The notes below the pieces were generated by a model. The model was not told where the DNA came from, ran no database searches, and was given only the letters and a program-made list of their open reading frames with translations. A stretch of DNA of 64,000 bases from Alphaproteobacteria bacterium (lineage in GTDB: Bacteria > Pseudomonadota > Alphaproteobacteria > CALKHQ01), in contig JAWKYB010000002.1 in assembly GCA_041396705.1 (NCBI GenBank), positions 62,001 to 126,000 on the forward strand. The letters are read 5' to 3'. The first letter of the stretch is position 1, and each line of letters opens with the position of its first letter. Of the stretch, positions 1 to 8,548 are shown in pieces. A program made the translations under genes and the position numbers.

Positions 1-291
1 CGACGTCACCAGCGAGTTCAGGTACCAGATGCCCATGTTGGTCTGGGTGATGACGTGGACATAGGCTTCCAGCGTGAAGGTGTCGGGCCACAGCTCCACA
101 TAGGGCCGCACCACCTCCTGCTCCGGCTTCAGCGTCGTCACCGCCGACCAGTAGAGCGGGAACGCCCAGATCACCGCGCAGACCATCGTCAGCAGGGTCA
201 GCGCCAGGCCGGCCTTGTCGAAATAGCGCACGCGCCGCGCCTGGATCTCGGTCATCGCGCCGGCGGCGCCGGAGGGGGCGTGCGCCGTCAT
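1..291 (-). CDS. Carbohydrate ABC transporter permease, MalG/UgpE type (partial)
   Basis: Inner-membrane permease of a binding-protein-dependent sugar importer; only the first 97 residues are in the window because the gene runs off the left edge. After a short cytoplasmic N-terminus (about 25 residues) comes the first membrane segment, followed by the periplasmic segment with TLKPEQE, which is characteristic of MalG-like subunits. Its ATG overlaps the stop codon of the upstream permease (ATGA), so the two are translationally coupled. The substrate cannot be told from sequence; family knowledge supports a sugar or polyol phosphate. Confidence 0.9.
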   Translation of the reverse strand, partial: MTAHAPSGAAGAMTEIQARRVRYFDKAGLALTLLTMVCAVIWAFPLYWSAVTTLKPEQEVVRPYVELWPDTFTLEAYVHVITQTNMGIWYLNSLVTS

Positions 292-1184
292 CGCCCGCCC
301 CGCGCCCGCAGCGATTGGTACTGCAGCACCGACACCACGACGATCAGCACGAACAGCGCCAGCGCGACCGTGGCGGCATAGCCGCCGCGGTTGTGCACGA
401 ACGCCTGCTCGTAGATGTACTGCACCAGCACCATCGTGGTGTTGGTCCGGCCGCCCTGGGCGAACAGATAGACCTGGTCGAAGATCTTCAGCTGCAGGAT
501 CAGCTGGATGGTCATCACCAGCGCCGTCACCGGCCAGATCAGCGGCCAGGTGATGCGGCGGAAGTTGACCCAGCGGTCGGCACCGTCCAGCGACGCCGCC
601 TCGTACAGCTCCTTCGGGATGTTCCGCAGCCCGGCCAGGAACAGCAGGATCGAGAAGCCGCAGGTCCACCAGATCGTGACCAGGCCGACCGCGGGCATGA
701 ACCATTCGTAGCGCCGCCACACCGCCACCGGCTCGCCGACGATGGGCTCCAGCACATACTGCGCGATCCCGAACTGCAGGTCGAACACCCATTGCCAGAT
801 GCGGTAGACCACCGAGACCGGCAGGATGTAGGGCAGGAAGAACGCGGCCAGGATGCCGCTCTGCAGCCAGCCCTTGAGCCGGCTGACCATCAGCGCGATA
901 CCCAGCGCGGTCAGCGTGCCGGGGATGACCGTCAGCAGCACGAAATACAGCGTGTTCCAGATCGCCGTGCCGAAGGTGCGGTCGCCGGTCAGCCGGTCGT
1001 AGTTCTTGAAGTCGTTCCACTCGCCGGCGCCGATCAGCGGCGCGTCGGTGAAGCTCAGCCAGGCCATCTGCAGCGACGGATAGATGAACATCCAGCCGTA
1101 CACGCACACGAACGGCCCGACCAGCAGCAGGGCCACCCAGCCCTCGCTTCGCCGCGTATTCGCCATACCTCGTCCCGGCGCCAT
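288..1184 (-). CDS. Carbohydrate ABC transporter permease, MalF/UgpA type
   Basis: 298-residue inner-membrane permease with six predicted membrane segments. The EAA loop that contacts the ATPase is visible as ELYEAASLDGADRW near residues 192-205, followed by the usual FRRITWPL. The length is normal for the family. The alternative ATG at residue 7 (MANTRRSEG) may be the real start. It sits between the solute-binding protein gene and the second permease, all transcribed leftward. The ATPase of this importer is not in the window. Confidence 0.93.
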   Translation of the reverse strand: MAPGRGMANTRRSEGWVALLLVGPFVCVYGWMFIYPSLQMAWLSFTDAPLIGAGEWNDFKNYDRLTGDRTFGTAIWNTLYFVLLTVIPGTLTALGIALMVSRLKGWLQSGILAAFFLPYILPVSVVYRIWQWVFDLQFGIAQYVLEPIVGEPVAVWRRYEWFMPAVGLVTIWWTCGFSILLFLAGLRNIPKELYEAASLDGADRWVNFRRITWPLIWPVTALVMTIQLILQLKIFDQVYLFAQGGRTNTTMVLVQYIYEQAFVHNRGGYAATVALALFVLIVVVSVLQYQSLRARGGR

Positions 1185-1192
1185 CGCGGATA

Positions 1193-1225
1193 CCGGGCCG
1201 GCCCCGTGTCGCAGGGCCGGCCCGG
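1193..1225 (-). terminator. Strong hairpin between binding-protein and permease genes
   Basis: A perfect 12-bp inverted repeat (CCGGGCCGGCCC and its complement) with a 9-base loop lies in the short gap between the solute-binding protein stop and the permease start. No U-tract follows. Such hairpins commonly stabilise the upstream mRNA or attenuate transcription, so that the binding protein is made in excess over the membrane subunits. The structure is read directly; the role is inferred. Confidence 0.6.
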
Positions 1226-1240
1226 ACGGTCCCGTCCTGC

Positions 1241-2518
1241 CTATTCGAGGAAGTCCAGCTCGTCCTTCATCAGGCCGACCGCTTCCTCGGCGTCCATCTC
1301 ACCGTTGACGCTGGCGGTGAAACTGTTGCCCGCGGCGTCGAACATCGGCGAGGCGACGCCGGCATAGATCGACTTCGGGTCGTAGATCAGGTTCTGGGTC
1401 ACCACGGCATAGGTCGCGTTCGGCTCCATCGCCTGGTACTCGGCCGAGTCCGTCACCGCCTTCAGCGCCGGGATGTGGCCGGCGGTCGCCCAGAACAGAC
1501 CGTGGTTCAGCATCCACGAGATCACCGTCAGCACGGCCTCGCGCTTCTCCGGCGCCATCTCCTTGCCCTGGTTGTGCGGAATGGCGAAGGCATGGGAGTC
1601 GGCGTAGGTCGACGGGTGGTCGAAGAACACCGGCAGCTCGATCGCGCCCCACTCGAACAGCTCGCCCTTGTCGTACAGGTCGGCCATCGTCGGCACTTCC
1701 CAGACGCCGTTGATGTGCATCGCCGCCTCGCCCGAGGTGAACAGCGCGATCGCCGCCGGATATTCGGTATAGGCCGGCACATAGCCGTCGCCGCACCAGT
1801 CGGAGACGACGCGCAGCGCGTCCACCAGCTTCTCGTAGTTGTCGCCGGCCAGCCACTCGCCGTCGGTCAGCATCTCGCCGTCCTGCTGGCCCAGCAGCGA
1901 ATAGATCGTGCGGAACTGGAAGTTGCCGCCGGCGGTGAAGGTCGACATGCCCCAGGTGGTGCCGCCGTCCTGCAGCGCCTTCAGCGCCGCGGTGAAATTC
2001 TCGATGCCGTCCAGGCCCTGCGGCAGGCCGTCGTCGCCGATCAGCCCGGCCGCCGCCAGCTTCTCCCGGTTGTAGTACAGCACGATCGGGTGCGTATCGA
2101 ACGGCACGGCATACTGCTTGCCGTCCAAGTGCACGGCGTCCCAGGTTGCCGCGGCGAAGTCGCCCTCGCCGAGGCCCATCGCCGCCATGTCCTCGGGGGT
2201 GATCTCCTCGAGAATGTCGTTCGACACCGCCAGCGGGATGCGCGAGGTGTGATAGGTCATCATGTCGGGGCCTTCGCCCACCGCGGTCGCGGTCTGTACC
2301 TTCGAATAGTACGGCACGCCCCATTCCAGCGTGGTCGCCTCGATGGTGATCTCGCCGGCATGTTCCTGGTTGAACTGGTCGATCAGCGTCTTCATCCGTA
2401 CGCCGTCGCCGCCGCCCAGGAAGTCCCACCAGATCACCGTCTGCTCGGCATTGGCATAGGCCGTCCCGGCAAGCAGCGTCGCAGCCGCCAATGCCGTCGT
2501 CTTCAAGAGACCGCTCAT
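1241..2518 (-). CDS. Extracellular sugar-binding protein of ABC importer (SBP family 1)
   Basis: Periplasmic solute receptor of 425 residues that delivers a carbohydrate to the two permeases downstream. The N-terminus is a Sec signal peptide (basic start, hydrophobic core, AYANA cleavage region near residue 25), followed by EQTVIWWDF, the typical first strand of family-1 binding proteins. Two ATGs stand in tandem (2521 and 2518). GGGAGG lies only 3 bases before the first but 6 before the second, so 2518 is preferred. First gene of the leftward operon; a palindrome and a possible promoter lie upstream. Confidence 0.93.
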   Translation of the reverse strand: MSGLLKTTALAAATLLAGTAYANAEQTVIWWDFLGGGDGVRMKTLIDQFNQEHAGEITIEATTLEWGVPYYSKVQTATAVGEGPDMMTYHTSRIPLAVSNDILEEITPEDMAAMGLGEGDFAAATWDAVHLDGKQYAVPFDTHPIVLYYNREKLAAAGLIGDDGLPQGLDGIENFTAALKALQDGGTTWGMSTFTAGGNFQFRTIYSLLGQQDGEMLTDGEWLAGDNYEKLVDALRVVSDWCGDGYVPAYTEYPAAIALFTSGEAAMHINGVWEVPTMADLYDKGELFEWGAIELPVFFDHPSTYADSHAFAIPHNQGKEMAPEKREAVLTVISWMLNHGLFWATAGHIPALKAVTDSAEYQAMEPNATYAVVTQNLIYDPKSIYAGVASPMFDAAGNSFTASVNGEMDAEEAVGLMKDELDFLE

Positions 2519-2637
2519 CATGATCCTCCCGTCGAGTTTGCATCCGCCAGCTTGCGCCGGTCTGCGCGTTGAACGCCCAGCAGCCGCGGCAACGGCCGCG
2601 ATGCAGCGCCGTCGAAACCTAGCGCGGAACTCGGAAA

Positions 2638-2649
2638 GGGATCAATCCC
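2638..2649. promoter_or_regulatory. Palindromic operator candidate
   Basis: The 12-bp perfect palindrome GGGAT-CA-ATCCC lies about 120 bp upstream of the sugar-binding-protein gene and directly downstream of a plausible -10 hexamer, where a repressor would block initiation. The palindrome is read directly; its function is inferred and no cognate regulator gene is visible nearby. Confidence 0.4.
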
Positions 2650-2654
2650 TGCGA

Positions 2655-2683
2655 TCTATATCGACTTTCTTGGTATTGAAGAA
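2655..2683 (-). promoter_or_regulatory. Possible sigma-70 promoter of the sugar importer operon
   Basis: On the minus strand TTCTTC (2683-2678) and TATAGA (2660-2655) are separated by 17 bp, in the only AT-richer stretch upstream of the binding-protein gene. The predicted start of transcription falls on the 2638-2649 palindrome. Both hexamers are imperfect, so this is a weak call. Confidence 0.35.
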
Positions 2684-2710
2684 GGCGCGGGCGCCGCTGC
2701 GGCACCAGCC

Positions 2711-3499
2711 TCAGTCCGGCTCCAGTCCCGCCGCCAGCCGGTTCAGCCGACGGGCGCGCTGCACCTGGCGCGCATGGTCGGGATGGTTGGCGTCCAGGAA
2801 CGCGGCCATGAACCCCTTGTCGCGCTGCAGCGTCTCCAGCTCGCGCCGCGCCTCGTCGGCCGACATCGCGAAGCCGCCGTCGTGGCCGCCGCCGGCGAAG
2901 CCGTCCTCGCCCAGCGCGGCCCCGACGTCGGCCATCATCGCCAGTGCCGCCGGCCGCCCGGCCAGTCCCTCCAGCTCCGCCATCCCGTCCGCGCCCTCCA
3001 ACCCGCGGGCGAAGCGGGCCAGCGCGCGCGCCGCGTCGGCCCGTCGCCGGTCATAGTCGCCGCCCCAGCGCGCCCGCAGCGCCGTCTCCGCGTCGCGGTC
3101 GGCCGTCTGCCGCGCGCCGGCATGGGCGGCCAGCGCCGCGTCCAGCCGCCCCCGCCACCAGCCGGTCAGCCGCTGCGCCTGCGCCTGGCTCAGCCCGGCG
3201 TCGTGCGCCAGCGCCCGGAACTCCGCCACCGCGTCGTCCGTCCCCATGTCGTCGGGCATGTCCAGCGCATAGCCGTCCGGGCTCTCCGGACAGCCGAGCC
3301 GCGCATGCACCGCCCGCCAGCCGTCGGCATCGTCGTCGCGCGCCGGCAGCACCAGCGCGCGGCCGGCCCGGTCTGCACCCATCAGCCGCTCGAGCTGGCG
3401 ATAGCTCTCCAGCGCCGCCGCCGGCCCGTCCCAGCGCTTCGCCGCCGCCAGTGCGCGCAGCTCCTCCGGCAGCCCGTCCAGCCAGCCGTTCTCGGTCAT
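2711..3499 (-). CDS. Prophage capsid scaffold-like protein
   Basis: 262-residue, charged, mostly helical, Ala/Arg-rich soluble protein without signal peptide or membrane segments. It begins with MTENGWLDGLPEELRALA followed by a KRW...ESYRQLERLMG region and an acidic PDDMGTDDAVAEFRALA segment, a layout typical of scaffold or capsid-assembly proteins of podovirus-like phages. A ribosome site GGAGGAC precedes the ATG. It follows portal and Bbp19-like genes, where a scaffold gene is expected, but the major capsid gene that should come next is absent. Assignment rests on composition and position; a specific family was not confirmed. Confidence 0.6.
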   Translation of the reverse strand: MTENGWLDGLPEELRALAAAKRWDGPAAALESYRQLERLMGADRAGRALVLPARDDDADGWRAVHARLGCPESPDGYALDMPDDMGTDDAVAEFRALAHDAGLSQAQAQRLTGWWRGRLDAALAAHAGARQTADRDAETALRARWGGDYDRRRADAARALARFARGLEGADGMAELEGLAGRPAALAMMADVGAALGEDGFAGGGHDGGFAMSADEARRELETLQRDKGFMAAFLDANHPDHARQVQRARRLNRLAAGLEPD

Positions 3500-3571
3500 G
3501 TCGTCCTCCAGCTTTTCCGTCGGGTCCGCCTCACCCGCCCGCGCCCACGCGGTGCAAGGGCGAGGGCCGCC

Positions 3572-3832
3572 CTATTCCTCCTCGCGCAGCAGGCGCGCCA
3601 TCAGCCGGGCATAGCCGTCCTCGTCCAGCGCGATCAGCGCGGCGATGCGGTTGAACACCTCGCGCCGGCCCTCGCCCAGCGCGCTCGCATGCGGGTCGCC
3701 GCGCACGAAGGTGGTGGCGAAGGCGCGGCAGAAGCGGGCGAGGTCGGCCAGCACCGCCTCGCCGTCGGGCCCGTCGAACACCCGGCGATACAGCGCCTGG
3801 CGCCGTTTCAGCTCACTTCGGGTCAGCCACAT
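3572..3832 (-). CDS. Bbp19-like small phage protein
   Basis: 86-residue protein matching the pattern of the Bbp19 family named after Bordetella phage BPP-1: a KRRQALYRRVFDGPDGEAVL start, then LADLARFC and a C-terminal acidic tail. Its role in the virion is not established. Ribosome site GGGAGGGAC precedes the ATG. Its first 20 bases overlap the end of the portal gene, a spacing normal for a phage morphogenesis operon. Confidence 0.75.
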   Translation of the reverse strand: MWLTRSELKRRQALYRRVFDGPDGEAVLADLARFCRAFATTFVRGDPHASALGEGRREVFNRIAALIALDEDGYARLMARLLREEE

Positions 3833-5549
3833 GCGTCCCTCCCGTCATCGCCGACTGCACCTGCCGCGCCACGGCCGCGGTCGCGGCCGGCACCGGCGGC
3901 GGCGCCGCGCCCGGCATCGCCGCGCCCGCCAGCGCCTGGCCCAGCGCCTGCCCCAGGGCGGTGCCCTGCGCCGCGGCGGTGCCCTGCGCCGCGGCCGGCG
4001 CCGCCGGCACCTGCGGGTCCGGCACGACGCCGGCGGCCTGCGCCGCCGCCCGCGCCTCTGGCCGTTTCAGCACGCGCTGCGGCACGCCGTGCGCCTCCAG
4101 CGCCAGCTCGGCGACCGCGTCCACGTCGAACGCCTCGATCAGTTCCGGCCGCGCCCGCAGGAACGGCGCGATCGTCTCCATCGCCCGCGCCAGCCCGGTC
4201 ATGTCCTCGGCCCGCTGCGCCCGCATCAGCGGGCTGTCGTAGACGATGGCGATCTCCGCCTCCGCTACCGCCGGCGGCGCCGGCGGCAGCGCGCCGCGGC
4301 GGCTCAGGATGTCGATCTCGCGGGCGATCATCGGGCCCAGCAGCTCGGTCTGCTGCCGGCCCACCGCCGGCGCGATCATCTGGCCCTTCTCCTGCAGCCG
4401 GATCAGCGCCTCGGTCGCCGTCATGTTCGGCGCCTCGGTCAGCACCTGGAACAGCGTCACCAGGAAGGCGTCGTTGATGGTGCCGCGCCAGCGCTCCAGC
4501 ATGTCCAGCCCGATGTCGACCCGGGCGCCGGCGTTGAACGGGATCGCCAGCGGCCGGCCGTCCTTCGACACCGCGCCGACGTTGATCGCGTTGGGCAGCA
4601 CGCTGAACCGGCCGAGCGCGCCGTCGTCGTGCACCAGGATCGGCGGGTCGACCTGGCGGTGCGCGGCGCGGATGATGGTCTTCGCCGCCTCGTTCAGCAT
4701 CTTGATGTCCGGCAGCACCGCCATCGCCGGCGACCGGCCGTAGACCTCGCCCGGCGCGGTGACGTAGCGGCCGACCAGATAGGGCATGGTGCGGAAGCCG
4801 CCCTCGCGCAGGATGTGGTCGCCCTCCAGCGTCATCGTCACCGCGGCATAGGGCATGTGGCGCCAGCCCTCGCGCGCCGGGTCGCGGTCGCGCCGCGGGA
4901 ACACCGCGTGCAGCAGGTCCACCTTCGCGCCCGCCTCGTCGTCGGCCCGCCGGCGCATCGCCTCGGGCAGCGCCGCCCGGCCATAGGCCTGCACCGCCTG
5001 GCGCGGGCTCAGCGCGAACTTGCGGAACACGGTGTCGATGCGGCCGAAGGCATCCTCGGCAACATAGAGCTCGCCCAGGTGGATGGCGCGGTAGCGCAGG
5101 CCCCCGCCGCCCTCCGCGGTGGCCGGATCCTCGCCGACGAACAGGGCGCCTGTGCCGAACGCGCCCAGCGCCATGTAGACCTCGTGCTGCTGGCTGGCAT
5201 AGTTGGCGCGCGGCAGGTAGCGGGCGGCGAACAGCGCGCGCTCCACCGCTTCCAGCCAGGTGCGTACCGCCGGCCGGCGGTCGAGCTCCTCGTCGGCCAC
5301 GCGCAGCCGGTGCCAGCGCTGGCCGCGCGGCGTCAGCATCGATTCCATCGCGGCGGCGAAGCGCTCCAGCGCCAGCGGCGCGGTCGAATCGAAGATCTTG
5401 TCGCTGCGCTTGGCGCCCGGCGTGCGGCTGCCGACGAAATCGGCCTGGCGCGGCAGCACCCGCTCGGCGATTTCCTGCCAGTGCGCCTCCCAGCCGCGCC
5501 GCGCCGCCGCCAGCGCCTCGAACCGCCGCCGGATATCCTTCGGATCCAT
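3813..5549 (-). CDS. Phage portal / head-to-tail connector protein
   Basis: Head-tail connecting (portal) protein of podovirus type, through which DNA is packaged. It starts MDPKDIRRRFEALAAARRGW and continues with the family pattern WQEIAERVLP, a DKIFDSTAP motif and a GMESMLTPRG-like segment (here AMESMLTPRGQRWHRL). The length of 578 residues is normal. The open frame extends further upstream, but the ATG at 5549 with AAGGCGGA before it gives the expected N-terminus. The last 100 residues are Ala/Pro/Gln-rich low complexity. The gene appears intact. Confidence 0.88.
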   Translation of the reverse strand: MDPKDIRRRFEALAAARRGWEAHWQEIAERVLPRQADFVGSRTPGAKRSDKIFDSTAPLALERFAAAMESMLTPRGQRWHRLRVADEELDRRPAVRTWLEAVERALFAARYLPRANYASQQHEVYMALGAFGTGALFVGEDPATAEGGGGLRYRAIHLGELYVAEDAFGRIDTVFRKFALSPRQAVQAYGRAALPEAMRRRADDEAGAKVDLLHAVFPRRDRDPAREGWRHMPYAAVTMTLEGDHILREGGFRTMPYLVGRYVTAPGEVYGRSPAMAVLPDIKMLNEAAKTIIRAAHRQVDPPILVHDDGALGRFSVLPNAINVGAVSKDGRPLAIPFNAGARVDIGLDMLERWRGTINDAFLVTLFQVLTEAPNMTATEALIRLQEKGQMIAPAVGRQQTELLGPMIAREIDILSRRGALPPAPPAVAEAEIAIVYDSPLMRAQRAEDMTGLARAMETIAPFLRARPELIEAFDVDAVAELALEAHGVPQRVLKRPEARAAAQAAGVVPDPQVPAAPAAAQGTAAAQGTALGQALGQALAGAAMPGAAPPPVPAATAAVARQVQSAMTGGTHVADPK

Positions 5550-5745
5550 CGGTTCCGCCTTTCGCTGCATGGTGAACGACCGGGCATCGCGCCGCCGCCG
5601 CGCGCGGCCCGGCCAGCCGGGCTTCTCCCGCCGGCGCCGCGCTTGCGGTCTCATTTGTTCTGGACAGCCGCGACGAGACCACTTACGATTACTCGTATCG
5701 TCCAAACTTCTACTTATACGTGTATTTCATTACAGGGAGGCCAGG

Positions 5746-6387
5746 ATGGTGTTCGGGCTGTTCAAATCGAAACAGAAGCGCCGCGAACCGCCGGTGCAGG
5801 ACGCGATCAAAGCGGCAACCGACGCGCTGCGCCGCCTCGATGAGCGCCAGCTGGCCGCCGTCGCGCTGCAAATCGCGGCCACCCGCCTCGCCCAATTGGA
5901 GCTCATGCACAATGCCGTTGCCGAGCATCCGGACCTCGCCGGGATCGAAGCCGCGATCGCCGGCTCCGATGCGCACGTGCGCGCCGTCTGGTACGCACCG
6001 CTGACCGCACCGGTGGAAAGCGTGGCGATTGCGGCCGCGCGCTACGCCAACATCGCCCAGGATGCCGAGATCGCACTTGCGACCGCGCCGGCGGCCGACC
6101 CGCAGGGCGTGGCCGACGTCACCGCCTTGATTGCTGCATACCGGTTGCTTGCCGCGACCTGGCTGGCCGCCCTGTTCCCGGAGCATCACAGGGAGGCGCT
6201 GGACCTCTGGCGCATGCTCTCCAGCGGCTTCCCGCATGTCGAGCCACTGGTCGACGAGTTGCTGGCCCGCACCGACCGGCCGCCGCGACCCGAATGGTGC
6301 GAACGCTACCGGCAAACGACCGCCGACGGCCCGGACGGCCCCGAATACCGGCGCATCCCGGACGGCTTCAAACCGTCGCTGTTCTGA
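5746..6387 (+). CDS. Uncharacterised protein, possible prophage cargo gene
   Basis: 213-residue soluble, helical protein of unknown function on the strand opposite to the surrounding prophage genes. The N-terminus is very basic (KSKQKRR) and the body is rich in Ala and Leu helices; the C-terminus ends with DGFKPSLF. GGGAGG lies 5 bases before the ATG. The upstream region 5650-5735 is clearly AT-richer and contains an inverted repeat (ACGAT/ATCGT at 5685-5701). Position and orientation between packaging and portal genes suggest a separately transcribed accessory gene. No family was recognised. Confidence 0.65.
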   Translation: MVFGLFKSKQKRREPPVQDAIKAATDALRRLDERQLAAVALQIAATRLAQLELMHNAVAEHPDLAGIEAAIAGSDAHVRAVWYAPLTAPVESVAIAAARYANIAQDAEIALATAPAADPQGVADVTALIAAYRLLAATWLAALFPEHHREALDLWRMLSSGFPHVEPLVDELLARTDRPPRPEWCERYRQTTADGPDGPEYRRIPDGFKPSLF

Positions 6388-6437
6388 CTCCGCCGGCGCA
6401 CGCCCGCCGACGCAAGCTGCCACCCGCCTTTGTGCTG

Positions 6438-6518
6438 TCACGCCCGGCCCCGACCCGGGCAACGCCCGCCGCACGACGCCGCTGCCCGACAGGATGGCCG
6501 GGACAAGTCCAGCATGAC
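6438..6518. repeat. Palindromic intergenic repeat
   Basis: Two imperfectly related halves: GTCACGCCCGGCCCCGAC at the left and GGACAAGTCCAGCATGAC at the right. This matches the GTCATGCCCGG...CCGGGCATGAC style of palindromic element scattered through many alphaproteobacterial genomes. It lies downstream of the 5746-6387 gene, converging on the small phage gene. Confidence 0.5.
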
Positions 6519-6547
6519 TGCACGGTGAACAGGCGCGGTGTGGTCCC

Positions 6548-6748
6548 CTACTCCCCCAGCAGCGCCTTCTTCTTCACCGGTGCCGGCGCGGTCACGCCCT
6601 CGGCGCCGGTGCGGATGGTCGAGGCGCGGCCGGCGGCGAGCCGGCGCCGCTGCCGTTCCTCATAGGCCGCCTGCCGCACCGCCGCATCGTCCCGCGTCGG
6701 CGGCGGCGGCAGCGGCGCCGGCGTCTTCGGTCCCAGAAATGCCCCCAT
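6548..6748 (-). CDS. Small phage virion-associated protein
   Basis: 66-residue protein with a proline-rich N-terminus (MGAFLGPKTPAPLPPPP) followed by RQRRRLAAGRASTIRTG. This is the pattern of short proteins often encoded between terminase and portal in podovirus-like prophages. Ribosome site GGGAGAC precedes the ATG. The function of the family is unknown. Confidence 0.6.
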   Translation of the reverse strand: MGAFLGPKTPAPLPPPPTRDDAAVRQAAYEERQRRRLAAGRASTIRTGAEGVTAPAPVKKKALLGE

Positions 6749-6778
6749 GGTCGGTCTCCCTAAGCTCTGAACGTCCTC

Positions 6779-6812
6779 GTAGCCCGGATGGAGCGCAGCG
6801 CAATCCGGGTCG
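6779..6812. repeat. Short palindromic repeat (GTAGCCCGGAT type)
   Basis: GTAGCCCGGATGGAGCGCAG is followed by CGCAATCCGGG, a hairpin with 7-bp arms (6783-6789 and 6803-6809). This sequence is a widely distributed intergenic repeat in proteobacteria. It sits between the small phage gene and the terminase C-terminal fragment. Confidence 0.6.
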
Positions 6813-6865
6813 TTCCCGCCGGCCGCGGCCCGGCTGCAACCGGCACGCCCGCCGGCCCGCCGCGC

Positions 6866-8489
6866 TCACCCGAAGATGTCGTACCCCGCCTCGGCCGTGC
6901 GCGCCGGCGCCCGTTCGCCCTCGACCCGGGCGAAGCGCAGGCACATCAGTGCGTAGCGGCTGGCGCTCATCAGGTCGTCCTGCTCCTTGACCACCCGGCC
7001 GTCCCTGCGGTGGTAGAGCCGGAACTCGGCGAACCAGTCGGCCAGGTGGTCGAACACCTTCAGCCGCCCGGTCTGCATCCGCTCCAGCATCGCCATCAGC
7101 CCGGCCTCCAGCCCGGCGGAGCCGTCGGCGAAGCGGGCATGGTCGTCGAGCATGGCCAGCCCCTGCGTCCGATAGGCCTCGGCCAGCGCTGTGCCCGACT
7201 GCATGTCGTGCTGCAGCCCGTCATGCGGCCAGGCCCAGGCCAGGCCGCGGCCCCAGGCGCGCAGCGCGGCGGCATGGATCACCGGCGTCTCGCGCCGCAC
7301 CCGATAGCAGTGGGTCACCCAGGCGCAGTCGGCGTCGCGGTCCCAGGCGATGCGCACCGCCGCGGTCGGGTGGTCCCAGCCGAAATCGAGCCCGCCGATC
7401 GCCGGCCAGTGCCGCGGGCAGGCGAAGGCCGGCGCCGCCAGCGCTTCCTCCGCCACCGGAAACACCCGGCCGGAGCCGAGCTGCGGAATGCCCTGCGTGC
7501 GCGCCTCGCGCTCGTGCGGCGGATAGCCGGCGACGATCGCCGCGCGCTGGGCAGCCGACAGGTGGGCCGCGTCGGCGATGGTCATCCGGGTGACGTGGCG
7601 GCTCATCGGCACGGGTTCCCTTCCCGGCCGACGCGTACCCCCGCCCGTCGCGGTGGCCGCCCCGAGCCCGGCCATGCCGCCGGCGCGGGAGCGGCCGAAG
7701 ACGAGACTGTCATGCCGGGGCTCGCCCCGGTCCGCCGCCGCCGTCCGGCAGCGTGCCAACCGTATGCCCGGCCGCGCCCTCCTCGGCCAGGAACATCCGC
7801 ACCACCGCGCTCATGCCCAGCAGCGGCGTGAAGGTCACCAGCGTCATCCCGCCGGTGGCGTTGGTGCGGGTCAGGCCCTCGACATAGATGTCCATCGGCG
7901 GCTCCTCGTCGAACCAGACCAGGTCCAGGGTCTCGCCCTGCCATTTCTCGCGGCCCTTCTCGTAGGACTTGAACGCCAGCACCGACTGGCCGCCACTGGC
8001 GTGCGCCACCACCACGTGGTCCAGCGCATCGGCCGGCGCGCGGGCCAGCGCGGTGGCGGCGATCGCCGCGCCGGGAATGGCGCCGCTGCCCCAGTCCGCG
8101 CGCAGCTGCGGCGGGCCGACCAGCACGCGCTGCGGGTTGTCGCGGGTCGATTCCGCCGTCACCCCCGCCGCCCAGGCGCGGATCGGCCGGTCGAACCGCC
8201 GACCCGGCCACCCGTCGGGATAGCGTCCGGTCAGGTGCATCGCCGTCTCGAACGCGCCGGCCCAGGTCTTGCCCAGCTGGTTGCCGGCCATGAACAGCCG
8301 CTCGCGGTGGTCGCGGCCGGCGGCGTGGAATTCCAGTTGCTTCGGGTAGGGCCGATAGGCCGCCAGCCGGTTCGCCCCGGCCCGCCGGCGCAGCTCCGCC
8401 CGCGCCGCCACCAGCGCGGCGCCGAGCTGGCCGCGCAGCGCGGACGGCGCCGGTTCCGACGCCGGCAGGCCTTCGCGGTCCTCGCTCAT
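6866..8489 (-). pseudogene. Phage terminase large subunit, interrupted
   Basis: Packaging motor of the prophage. The N-terminal ATPase half (8489 to about 7776) has a Walker A-like GNQLGKTW at residues 69-76 and Walker B LDLVWFDEEPP near 188-198. The C-terminal nuclease half resumes near 7600 with HVTRMT and SYPPHER-like sequence (GYPPHEREA), then GLDFGWDHPTA. Between them about 175 bases do not encode terminase sequence, end the first frame at 7710 and shift the frame by one. The insert carries a GTCATGCCGGGGC palindrome. Both halves are well preserved, so the event may be recent. Confidence 0.85.
7709..7730. repeat. Palindromic element inside terminase gene
   Basis: A perfect 7-bp inverted repeat CCGGGGC-TC-GCCCCGG (7715-7730) preceded by GTCATG lies within the roughly 175-bp segment separating the two terminase halves. 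The TGA that ends the N-terminal terminase frame is formed by this element (7710-7712 on the minus strand). It resembles the repeat type at 6438-6518. Confidence 0.55.
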
Positions 8490-8548
8490 CCTGTCCCCTT
8501 GCTGCAGGGCGCTGCCGGCTGCGGCACCGGGGCGCGGCGCCTGTGCTC

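Noticed and set aside
2711..6748. Gene transfer agent cluster
   Set aside because: The portal and terminase are podovirus-like with a Bbp19-like neighbour, and the characteristic capsid, protease and tail genes of RcGTA-type clusters are absent.
7598..7780. Intein or group I intron in the terminase gene
   Set aside because: The interruption is about 175 bases, far too short for an intein, and lacks splice-junction residues.
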